DNA of 63,948 nt from Candidatus Laterigemmans baculatus (GTDB lineage: Bacteria > Planctomycetota > Planctomycetia > Pirellulales > Pirellulaceae): positions 1-63,948 of the forward strand of contig NZ_WRPR01000064.1 in the NCBI RefSeq assembly GCF_010367455.1, given 5' to 3'. Both the position numbers and the translations under genes were made by a program. Shown in pieces: positions 7,938-15,061 of the stretch. The notes beneath the pieces are model-generated. The model did not search any database. It saw nothing but the letters and a program-made list of their open reading frames with translations, and had not been told where the DNA came from. Every line of letters begins with the position of its first letter. The first letter of the stretch is position 1.

Positions 7938-9241
7938 TGGAAGCGGTATTGATTGAAGGAGGGCGGATCGTCGATCCCGCTTCGGGAGTCGACCGCAGCG
8001 GCCGGATCTTGCTCGAAGCGGGCGTGGTGCGAGCGCTCGACCCGAGCGACGGCGCGATTCCCCCGGAGTGCCGACGGATCGACGCCAGCGGCTGCATCGT
8101 CGCCCCCGGCTTGGTCGATCTAGCAACCGAACTCCGCGAACCGGGACGAGAGGAAGACGAGCAGATCGCCAGCGGAGTGGCCGCTGCGGTCGCCGGCGGG
8201 TACACCTCGATCCTGTGTGCTTCGAACACCGATCCGCCGATCGATTCTCCGGGCACCGTGGAACTCGTTCGGCAGAAAGCAGCGGTCGCCGATCTAGCTC
8301 GCGTCCACGTCATCGCCTGCGTCAGCAAGGGACGCCAAGGCGAAGTGATGGCGGAGCTTGGCTTGTTGAGCGAAGCCGGAGCGGTGGCGTTCAGCGATTC
8401 GCCACGGCCGCTGCCGAACAATGCGCTGCTGCGGCGAGCGCTGGAGTACTGCCGGATGTTCGATCGGCCGATCCTCGATCGCCCGGGCGTTCCCGAGTTG
8501 TCGATCGGCGGAGTGATGCACGAAGGGCAGGTCTCGCTGGTGCTCGGGCTCAGCGGTCTGCCGACCGAGGCGGAGGATTTGGCAGTCGCTCGCGACGTGC
8601 GGTTGGCCGAAGCGACCGGGGGACGGCTGCACGTCGGTCCGGTCAGCACGATGGGAGCGATCGACATGCTGCGGCGCGTCAAATCGCGCGGCGTGCGGGT
8701 CACCGCTTCGGCCTGTCCGCACAACCTCACCCTCAGCGACCAGGCCTTGCGGTCGTTCGATGCCCGCTTCAAAGTCCACCCGCCGCTGCGAAGCGAACGG
8801 CACATCGAGACCCTGCGCGAAGCGATCGCCGACGGCACGATCGATGCGGTCCAGAGCGGCCACATGCCGCGAGCGGACGAAAAGAAGATGAACGATCTGG
8901 ACCTTTCCCCGTTCGGCCAATCGTCGCTGGAAACGTCGCTAGCGGTAGTCATCACCGAAATGCTCCGCCCCGGGATCATCGATTGGCCAACGTTGATCCG
9001 CCGGATGTCGACCACGCCCGCTGAGATCGCGGGGATCGACGCCGGCACGCTTCGCATCGGAGCTCCGGCCGACCTGATCGTGATCGATCCCGAAGCGGAG
9101 TGGACCGTCGACGAGGCGAGCTTCCATTCGCACTGCCGCAGCTCACCGCTCGTCGGCCACACCCTGCACGGCCGCGTCACGCACGCGATCGTCGGAGGAC
9201 GAGTCAGGTACGAAAGCGGAGTACTGAGTGCTGAGTGCTGA
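7937..9241 (+). CDS. Dihydroorotase homologue lacking catalytic residues (pseudo-dihydroorotase)
   Basis: The 434-residue protein has the overall amidohydrolase layout of type I dihydroorotase: VDLxxxLREPG, NTDPPIDSPGTVE, VSTMGAIDMLRR, ACPHNLTLSD and GHMPRADEKK. The key residues are changed. The metal-binding HxH before LREPG is A-T-E, the usual carbamoyl-aspartate HxxHVS motif reads HVGPVST, and the catalytic Asp of TDHAPH is replaced (SGHMPR). It is therefore probably not an active dihydroorotase. In Pseudomonas a similar inactive PyrC' is needed to assemble the PyrB complex, and the one-base overlap with pyrB suggests the same here; an active PyrC should lie elsewhere. The last seven codons and stop lie in a TGAGTGC repeat. 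Confidence 0.85.
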   Translation: MEAVLIEGGRIVDPASGVDRSGRILLEAGVVRALDPSDGAIPPECRRIDASGCIVAPGLVDLATELREPGREEDEQIASGVAAAVAGGYTSILCASNTDPPIDSPGTVELVRQKAAVADLARVHVIACVSKGRQGEVMAELGLLSEAGAVAFSDSPRPLPNNALLRRALEYCRMFDRPILDRPGVPELSIGGVMHEGQVSLVLGLSGLPTEAEDLAVARDVRLAEATGGRLHVGPVSTMGAIDMLRRVKSRGVRVTASACPHNLTLSDQALRSFDARFKVHPPLRSERHIETLREAIADGTIDAVQSGHMPRADEKKMNDLDLSPFGQSSLETSLAVVITEMLRPGIIDWPTLIRRMSTTPAEIAGIDAGTLRIGAPADLIVIDPEAEWTVDEASFHSHCRSSPLVGHTLHGRVTHAIVGGRVRYESGVLSAEC

Positions 9242-9253
9242 GTGCTGAGTGCT
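9221..9253. repeat. 7-bp tandem repeat TGAGTGC spanning the stop of the pyrB-linked gene
   Basis: About four TGAGTGC units run from the last codons of the dihydroorotase homologue past its TGA stop. The final residues VLSAEC and the stop are repeat-encoded. A related CTGAGTA array follows the kinase stop near 13166-13184. Confidence 0.85.
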
Positions 9254-9264
9254 CCTGCGTCCGG

Positions 9265-10293
9265 CTATCGTGGGTTGGCTCGGCCGAGGTGCTCAAACCC
9301 TTTGCTCGTGGCCATCCGGCCGCGGCGGGTGCGGACGATCAATTCGCTGCGGAGCAGAAACGGTTCGACTTCGTCTTCGAGCGTATCGCTGCTGATGTTC
9401 AACGTGTGGGCGATCGCCTCGAGCCCGGCTGGTCCGCCGTCGAAAATCCGGATCAGCGTGTCGAGGTAGCTACGGTCCTGCTTGTCGAGTCCGAGCGAGT
9501 CGATGCCGGTCATCTCCATCGCTTCCACCGCCACGCGGGCCGTAACTTTGCCCCCGGCGCGGCTCTGGGCAAAGTCGCGGACCCAGAGCAGTCGGTTGTT
9601 GGCGATTCGCGGCGTGCCACGGCTGCGGAAGGCGATCTCGTGGGTCGCCGCTTCGTCGACTTTCACCTTCAGCTTCGCCGCGTTCCGCAGGATGATCTCG
9701 CGAAGGTCGTCGATCGGGTAATAGCTCAGATGCTCGCGGATCTGAAAGCGGTCGCGGAGCGGAGCGCTGAGCATTCCGGCGCGGGTTGTGGCGCCGATCA
9801 ACGTGAACGGTTTGAGCTCGAGGTTCAGCGTCCGGGCGTTGACTCCTTCGCCGAGCACGATGTCGATCCGGTAATCCTCCATCGCCGTGTAGAGGTATTC
9901 TTCGACGGTCCGCGGCAGCCGATGGATCTCGTCGATGAACAGCACCGAGCCGGCTTCGACGTTCGTCAGGTACGGGATCAGATCCTTCGGAGCCTTCAGC
10001 CCTGCGCCGCTGGCCAGCTGCACCGAGGTTCCCATCTCGTGCGGAATGACCGTTGCGAACGTCGTTTTGCCGAGCCCCGGCGGGCCGTCGAAGAGGATGT
10101 GGCCGAGCGGTTCACTTCGCGACCGCGCAGCGTCGATCGCGATCCGCAGCCGTTCGATGACGTCGCCCTGGCCGACCATCTCCTGCATCTGCGAAGGGCG
10201 GAGCCGCGTGTCCTGGATCGTCTGCGGCGCACCGGGATCGTCCCGGTGGTCGTCATCGTCGCCCGATTGCTGGTAGATTGCTTCGCGTGCCAT
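9265..10293 (-). CDS. ruvB: Holliday junction DNA helicase RuvB
   Basis: RuvB is the hexameric AAA+ motor that drives branch migration with RuvA. The 342-residue product has Walker A GPPGLGKTT (residues 70-78), Walker B LFIDEIHR, sensor GATTRAGML, the arginine-finger region PLRDRF and the C-terminal winged-helix domain (GLEAIAHTLN...RTRRGRMAT). The ATG at 10293 (MAREAIYQ) matches RuvB N-termini; a short extension upstream is unconserved. It is convergent with the pyrB-linked gene and divergent from bioA. ruvA and ruvC are not adjacent. Confidence 0.97.
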   Translation of the reverse strand: MAREAIYQQSGDDDDHRDDPGAPQTIQDTRLRPSQMQEMVGQGDVIERLRIAIDAARSRSEPLGHILFDGPPGLGKTTFATVIPHEMGTSVQLASGAGLKAPKDLIPYLTNVEAGSVLFIDEIHRLPRTVEEYLYTAMEDYRIDIVLGEGVNARTLNLELKPFTLIGATTRAGMLSAPLRDRFQIREHLSYYPIDDLREIILRNAAKLKVKVDEAATHEIAFRSRGTPRIANNRLLWVRDFAQSRAGGKVTARVAVEAMEMTGIDSLGLDKQDRSYLDTLIRIFDGGPAGLEAIAHTLNISSDTLEDEVEPFLLRSELIVRTRRGRMATSKGFEHLGRANPR

Positions 10294-10470
10294 TGCCCAC
10301 AGCGCAAATGGTGAAGATGGACAAAAGTACAAACTGGATTGACGTGTTCAGCTTATCGGGGGTGACGGCGAGGGGCGAGGGCTGCCCGCATTTTGCAGCG
10401 TTTGCCAATTCCTCCGCCCCGTCCCTGGCGTGCTGAATCGTTCCCCGACGGAGAAAGAGAAAGAAGCTTC

Positions 10471-11835
10471 ATGCTGCAGGAAGAACGACTGGAAACGGAT
10501 CTCGAGCGTCTGGATCGAACCGCGGTCTGGCACGGCTTTACCCAAATGGCCCACTACAACCCGATGGTCATCGAGCGGGGCGAGGGGAACTGGCTCGTCG
10601 ACTGCCACGGCCGGCGGTATCTGGACGCAATCAGCAGTCTGTGGTGCAACGTTCACGGGCACGCTCACGAGCGGATCAACGCCGCGATCCGCGAGCAACT
10701 CGACCGCGTCGCCCACGTCACTTCCCTCGGCATGGGGAGCGCCACGGCGGCAGAATTGGCCGGCCGGCTCGTGGAGATCGCCCCCCCGGGACTCGAACAC
10801 GTCTTCTTCAGCAGCGATGGTTCCTCGGCGGTCGAAGCGGCCCTCAAGATGGCCTTCCAGTATTGGCGGCAGATCGCCAATCCGGAACCGCAGCGGTCGC
10901 GGTTTTTGGCTCTCGGCTCGGCCTACCACGGCGACACCACGGGCGGGGTCAGCCTGGGAGGCGTCGAACATTTCCATCGGCTGTTCGCCCCGATCCTGTT
11001 CGATCCGCTCCGCGGCCCCTGTCCCGACGCCTACCGCCGCCCCGAAGGGATGGACGTCGACCAAGCCTGCCAGTTTTACTTGGATCAAATGCAGCGGCTG
11101 CTCGAGCAGCATCCGGGCGAAATCGTGGCGGTCGTAATGGAGCCGCTGGTCCAAGGGGCCGCGGGGCTGATCATGCATCCCCCCGGCTTTCTCGCGGGCG
11201 TCCGGCGGCTGACTCGCGAGCACGACGTGCTGCTGATTTGCGACGAAGTGGCCACCGGGTTCGGTCGCACCGGGCGGATGTTCGCCTGCGAGAACGAAGA
11301 CGTGGCGCCCGACATCCTGTGCCTTGGCAAAGGGCTCACCGGCGGTTACCTGCCGATGGCGGCCACGCTGGCTTCGGATCAGATCTGGCAAGCATTCCTC
11401 GGCGAACCGTCGGAGAACCGCCAGTTCTTCCACGGGCACACCTTTGGCGGCAATCCGCTCGCCGCCGCCGCCGCACTCGCTTCGCTCGACCTGTTCGAAT
11501 CGGAGCGGACACTCGAGCGTCTCCCAGCGAAGATCGAGCAATTGGCCGCAGAGCTGGCTCCGCTGGCCGAACACCCGCACGTCGGCGACGTTCGCCAGCG
11601 CGGCCTGATGATCGCCATCGAGCTGGTCCAGGACCGGGCGACCCGGCAGCGGTTCGAGCGAGCCGAGATGCGGGGGCGGAAGGTCTGCCAGCGCGCGACC
11701 GACGAGGGCGTCTGGATTCGTCCGCTCGGCGACGTCATCGTGTTGATGCCGCCGCTGAGTATCCTCGAGTCGGAGATCGAGCTGCTCGGACGGACGGTCC
11801 GCGAGGCGATCGCCGATGAGTTCGCGGGAATGTGA
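10471..11835 (+). CDS. bioA: Adenosylmethionine-8-amino-7-oxononanoate aminotransferase
   Basis: BioA is the PLP enzyme that makes 7,8-diaminononanoate, using S-adenosylmethionine as amino donor, in biotin synthesis. The 454-residue product has WHGFTQM near the start (the Trp-containing substrate region typical of BioA), SDGSSAVEAALKMA, YHGDTTGGVSLGG, ICDEVATGFGRTG and the PLP lysine K287 in CLGKGLTGG, then FFHGHTFGGNPLA. The start is ATG at 10471 after the purine-rich tract GAGAAAGAGAAAG; the frame is open further upstream but that part is not conserved. No other bio genes are near. The sigma-factor gene begins 12 bases after its stop. Confidence 0.93.
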   Translation: MLQEERLETDLERLDRTAVWHGFTQMAHYNPMVIERGEGNWLVDCHGRRYLDAISSLWCNVHGHAHERINAAIREQLDRVAHVTSLGMGSATAAELAGRLVEIAPPGLEHVFFSSDGSSAVEAALKMAFQYWRQIANPEPQRSRFLALGSAYHGDTTGGVSLGGVEHFHRLFAPILFDPLRGPCPDAYRRPEGMDVDQACQFYLDQMQRLLEQHPGEIVAVVMEPLVQGAAGLIMHPPGFLAGVRRLTREHDVLLICDEVATGFGRTGRMFACENEDVAPDILCLGKGLTGGYLPMAATLASDQIWQAFLGEPSENRQFFHGHTFGGNPLAAAAALASLDLFESERTLERLPAKIEQLAAELAPLAEHPHVGDVRQRGLMIAIELVQDRATRQRFERAEMRGRKVCQRATDEGVWIRPLGDVIVLMPPLSILESEIELLGRTVREAIADEFAGM

Positions 11836-11847
11836 AGCGGAGCTGGC

Positions 11848-12441
11848 ATGAGCGAGTCGCCACCCAATCCAGAATCGCCATCCAGTCCGGGGTCGCTGCA
11901 GAACGTCGAGAATCTGTGGCGGTACGAGCCGTACCTGCGGATGCTGGCGCGAGTCCACATGCGGCGGGCGTATCAAGCCAAGATCGATGCCTCGGACATC
12001 GTCCAGCAATCGCTGATGCAGGCGGTCCAGGGGCTCGACCGGTTCCGTGGCGAGACCGACGCCGAACTGCGAGCTTGGCTGCGACAAATCCTGGCCCGGA
12101 ACATCGTGCACCTCGACCGCGACCTGCATCGCGAGAAGCGAGACATCCGCCGCGAGCGGTCGATCGAGGACCGGCTCGCCCAGTCCTCGCTTCGGCTCGA
12201 GGGCTGGCTGGCCGCCGGAGGCCCTTCGCCGAGTCAGAACGTGGCGGTCGGCGAGCGGATCGTGCGGCTCAGCACCGCCATCGAGTCGCTCCCCGAGGCC
12301 CAGCGCGACGCGGTGCGACTGCACTACCTCGAAGGGCTCAAGCTCTCCGAATGCGCCGGACGGATGAACAAGACGACCGGAGCCCTGGCCGGCCTGCTGC
12401 ACCGAGCGATCAAAACCCTCCGCAACCAGTTGGGAGAGTGA
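11848..12441 (+). CDS. ECF-type RNA polymerase sigma factor, planctomycete-specific subfamily
   Basis: The 197-residue protein has region 2 (YEPYLRMLARVHMRR...DASDIVQQSLMQA...FRGETDAELRAWLRQILARN) and region 4 (IESLPEAQRDAVRLHYLEGLKLSECAGRM...LLHRAIKTLR). The wording matches the Planctomycetaceae-specific sigma-70 family that is often encoded near Ser/Thr kinases, and a kinase lies 0.75 kb away on the opposite strand. GGAG sits 5 bases before the ATG. It is probably cotranscribed with bioA (12-base gap), although the two functions are not obviously linked. Control by phosphorylation or protein-protein contact is inference. Confidence 0.92.
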   Translation: MSESPPNPESPSSPGSLQNVENLWRYEPYLRMLARVHMRRAYQAKIDASDIVQQSLMQAVQGLDRFRGETDAELRAWLRQILARNIVHLDRDLHREKRDIRRERSIEDRLAQSSLRLEGWLAAGGPSPSQNVAVGERIVRLSTAIESLPEAQRDAVRLHYLEGLKLSECAGRMNKTTGALAGLLHRAIKTLRNQLGE

Positions 12442-12484
12442 TCGCCTTCATAGTCGCCTTTCGCTCCGCGAAAGTAGCGCCGAC

Positions 12485-12610
12485 ACCCTCCCCCCGGGAG
12501 GGTCGCGAGGAACGAGCGGGGAGGGCGCTCCGCGACGTCGAGCGATGAGCGGGGGTGGACTCAGCTGGCCCTCCCCGGGCCTAAGAGCCCGACCCTCCCG
12601 GGGGGAGGGT
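12485..12610. repeat. MITE-like element with 19-bp ACCCTCCCCCCGGGAGGGT ends
   Basis: ACCCTCCCCCCGGGAGGGT (12485-12503) and its exact inverse complement (12592-12610) bound a 126-bp element. The end is itself a near-palindrome. The inner right part, GAGCCC-ACCCTCCC with GGGCC, recurs at 47432-47472, and related copies are at 56004-56113 and 63844-63859. No coding capacity. It occupies the gap after the sigma-factor gene and may form a hairpin. Confidence 0.88.
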
Positions 12611-12661
12611 AATAGTGACGAGTTAGCGTGCTGCGGCTGATGGGATGGCCCAAAGCGAGGC

Positions 12662-13015
12662 TCACTCTACTTCCGGTGTGACGGGGGTGCGGGGGCCGAC
12701 CGGCAGGGCTTCCCACGGTTTGGGGTAGAGGTACAGCGGCTCGATCCGCCCCGCATGGTTGGCATAGGCCCCGCGGTGCACGTTCTCGTGCCAGCTCATC
12801 GCTTCCTGGCTGCTCGGAGCGATGTAGTAAGCGATCTTGCCACCGATGTAGGTCGGCCGGTTGTAGCGAGCCCGGTAGGACCACGGCAGATTGTTGCCGA
12901 GCGGCGGGATCGGCTCGAACCGGTAGCCGACCGGAGGCGGTTTGACGAGCGGCTCGTGAGCTAGGGCGGGAGTCCCGAGCGTCAACAGCAACAGAGCAGC
13001 AGCAAGGCTTCGCAT
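12662..13015 (-). CDS. Small secreted protein, function unknown
   Basis: The 117-residue product starts MRSLAAALLLLTLGTPALA, a signal peptide with a good Ala-X-Ala site. The mature ~98 residues are rich in Pro, Tyr and Trp (PPVGYRFEPIPPLGNNLPW, YNRPTYIGGKIAYYIAPSSQ). No family is recognised; related short proteins with YxIAPSS-type sequence appear in planctomycetes as far as I recall. The ATG at 13015 is preferred because the signal peptide then starts directly. It lies alone between two repeat tracts. Confidence 0.6.
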   Translation of the reverse strand: MRSLAAALLLLTLGTPALAHEPLVKPPPVGYRFEPIPPLGNNLPWSYRARYNRPTYIGGKIAYYIAPSSQEAMSWHENVHRGAYANHAGRIEPLYLYPKPWEALPVGPRTPVTPEVE

Positions 13016-13165
13016 AGTCTCGGTTCCAGTTCCGATGTCGGTCGTCGCGAGTGCGTTTGTGGGTCTATCGACTTTAGCTCGAGAGAGCTGTGCGGCAATC
13101 GATTCGGCCGTTCGTCGTCTGTGAACGTGCGGTAACAATTGTAGCGATCACACCGGCCGCACCGA

Positions 13166-13184
13166 CTCAGTACTCAGTACTCAG
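13166..13184. repeat. CTGAGTA 7-bp repeat abutting the kinase stop codon
   Basis: Read on the minus strand, the kinase stop TGA is followed by CTGAGTACTGAGTACTGAGT. The unit is closely related to the TGAGTGC array at 9221-9253 and shares the GAGTAC core with the long inverted-repeat elements. Confidence 0.8.
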
Positions 13185-14921
13185 TCACTTCTGCCCGCTG
13201 TAGCGGTAGGCCAGGGTGGCGAGGCTTACCAGCCACGCGGCTCCGATCCACAGCGGTGCGGTCACGGGCAAGAGAGCGGCCGGAATCGCCGCGGCGAGGA
13301 ACAATCCGCCGAGCACTTGGCACCCGCCCCAGATGTGTCCTCCCATGGCGATGAACCCAAAACCGCCGAGCGCGGCGGTGATCGGCAGCAGGATCGCATG
13401 CTCGACGTCCATCCAGTGAATCAGCAGATGGATCATCGTCAGCGAGGCGAGGTAACCGCCCCAGATCGACCACACCGGCCGTTCGGCGGCCGACCGCGGC
13501 AACACCGCACCGCCGCGGTAGTAATAGAAGCTGGCGGCCAATCCAGCGAACATCACCGCGCGCGGCAACCGGCGGCTGAACCAGGGAGACCAGGGCAGGA
13601 AGCTGAACGCGAAGATCGCCACGTGGGCGGCAAAAATGATCACTCCCATCAGCAGCAAAGCCCGGCCCCAGTGGGCGAAGTACTGCTGGTGCTGGTCGCG
13701 GCGGAGCGAGCGGACGACCGCGCTGAGCACTCCCGATCCAGCCGCCGCCACCGTTTCGCCACTGGCAAACCGGTCGAGATCTTCGGCTAACTCTTCAGCT
13801 GTCCGGTAGCGATCGGCCGGGTCGCGGTGCAAGCACTTGAGGCACACCCGTTGGAGATCCGCCGGGACCTCCCGGCAAAGCTCACGGGGCGGGATCGGGT
13901 CGTCTTGCAGCACGCGGCGGAGGATCTCGGCGGGTGAGTAGACCGCTGCGGCGGCGTCGGCGTATGGCGGGCGACCGGTCAGCAGCGAGTACAGAATGGC
14001 TCCGAGCGCGTAGATGTCGGTGGCCGGTCCCACGTCGTGTTTTCCCGCCGCCTGCTCGGGGCTCATGTAGTGCGGCGTCCCCAACACCTGTCCGGTCTGC
14101 GTCAACAGACTGCCGTCGTGCGGCGCTTTGGCTAACCCAAAGTCGGTCAGCTGAGGCCGCCCCTGGTCGTCGATCAGAATGTTCGCCGGCTTGAGATCGC
14201 GGTGCACGATTCCCGCTCGATGGGCGTAGGCCACCGCCCGCGCGATCGTCGCCATCGTCGCCGCCGCTTCCGCCGGCCGGCAGCTTCGCTCCCGCACCCA
14301 GACTTCCAGCGAAGGCCCCTCGATGAGCGCCATCGAATAGTAGTCTTGCCCCTCCCACGATCCAATTTCATAGATCGGCACGATGTTCGGATGCTGCAGC
14401 CGCGAAGCCGCTTCGGCTTCGATCCGAAATCGCCGCCGCTGCTCATGGCTGGCCAGCACTCCGCTGCCGATCAGTTTCACCGCAACCGCCCGCTCGAGCC
14501 CTGCTTGGCGAGCCCGGTAAACCACTCCCATCCCGCCGCGAGCAATCTCCGCCTCCAAGCGATACGCCCCCACCTGCTGGCCGACCAACGAGCCTTCCTC
14601 GCACTCCGCCCCCTGCAGCCAGCGGTGATTGTGAAAGAAGACTCGCAGCTCCTCGGCCAAATGCGGATACCGCGACAAATACTCGTCGGGGCAGGGGAGG
14701 GAACCGCTCTCGAGCCGCTCGAGGTACTCGGCCATCACCGCTTCGAGCTGAGAATCACTCCCAGGCGTGCCACTCCCAGGCGTGCCACTCCCAGGAGCGC
14801 CACTCCCAGGAGCGCCACTCCCAGGAGCGTCTGTGCGAGCCTCGCGGGCCCGTTCACTTCCAGCGGTGAGCTGCAGCGTCGGATCGACGCTGCCGGGCTT
14901 CTTCGTGGGCGGTTCGTCCAT
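13185..14921 (-). CDS. Ser/Thr protein kinase with multi-span membrane C-terminus
   Basis: The 578-residue protein has a short Asp/Pro N-terminus, an in-frame SGAPG/SGTPG minisatellite (about residues 34-55), a helical segment typical of planctomycete kinases (YLERLESGSLPCPDEYLSRYP), then the kinase domain (about 118-385): ARGGMGVVY, K149 (VAVKLI), HRDLKPAN with D242, DFG with D260, GTPHYMSPEQ. The C-terminal ~180 residues hold about six hydrophobic segments. All catalytic residues are present. The ATG at 14921 (MDEPPTKK) is preferred over an upstream in-frame start. It is convergent with the ECF sigma gene, a pairing seen elsewhere in planctomycetes. Its TGA is followed at once by CTGAGTA repeats. 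Confidence 0.9.
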   Translation of the reverse strand: MDEPPTKKPGSVDPTLQLTAGSERAREARTDAPGSGAPGSGAPGSGTPGSGTPGSDSQLEAVMAEYLERLESGSLPCPDEYLSRYPHLAEELRVFFHNHRWLQGAECEEGSLVGQQVGAYRLEAEIARGGMGVVYRARQAGLERAVAVKLIGSGVLASHEQRRRFRIEAEAASRLQHPNIVPIYEIGSWEGQDYYSMALIEGPSLEVWVRERSCRPAEAAATMATIARAVAYAHRAGIVHRDLKPANILIDDQGRPQLTDFGLAKAPHDGSLLTQTGQVLGTPHYMSPEQAAGKHDVGPATDIYALGAILYSLLTGRPPYADAAAAVYSPAEILRRVLQDDPIPPRELCREVPADLQRVCLKCLHRDPADRYRTAEELAEDLDRFASGETVAAAGSGVLSAVVRSLRRDQHQQYFAHWGRALLLMGVIIFAAHVAIFAFSFLPWSPWFSRRLPRAVMFAGLAASFYYYRGGAVLPRSAAERPVWSIWGGYLASLTMIHLLIHWMDVEHAILLPITAALGGFGFIAMGGHIWGGCQVLGGLFLAAAIPAALLPVTAPLWIGAAWLVSLATLAYRYSGQK

Positions 14922-15061
14922 CGCAGGGCGGCAGTCGAAGGGGGAGCGCCAGTTTAAGAGGACGTTAAAGGGGACGGGGGGACGCCAGCGCAACAATCTC
15001 CCGTGGCGGTCTCCCTACTGTGTACCAGAAACCGTCCGTCTCTCCTTCACGCGAGCCCGCC

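Noticed and set aside
9265-10293. ruvABC operon
   Set aside because: No ruvA or ruvC lies next to ruvB in this window; yebC, often associated, is 45 kb away.
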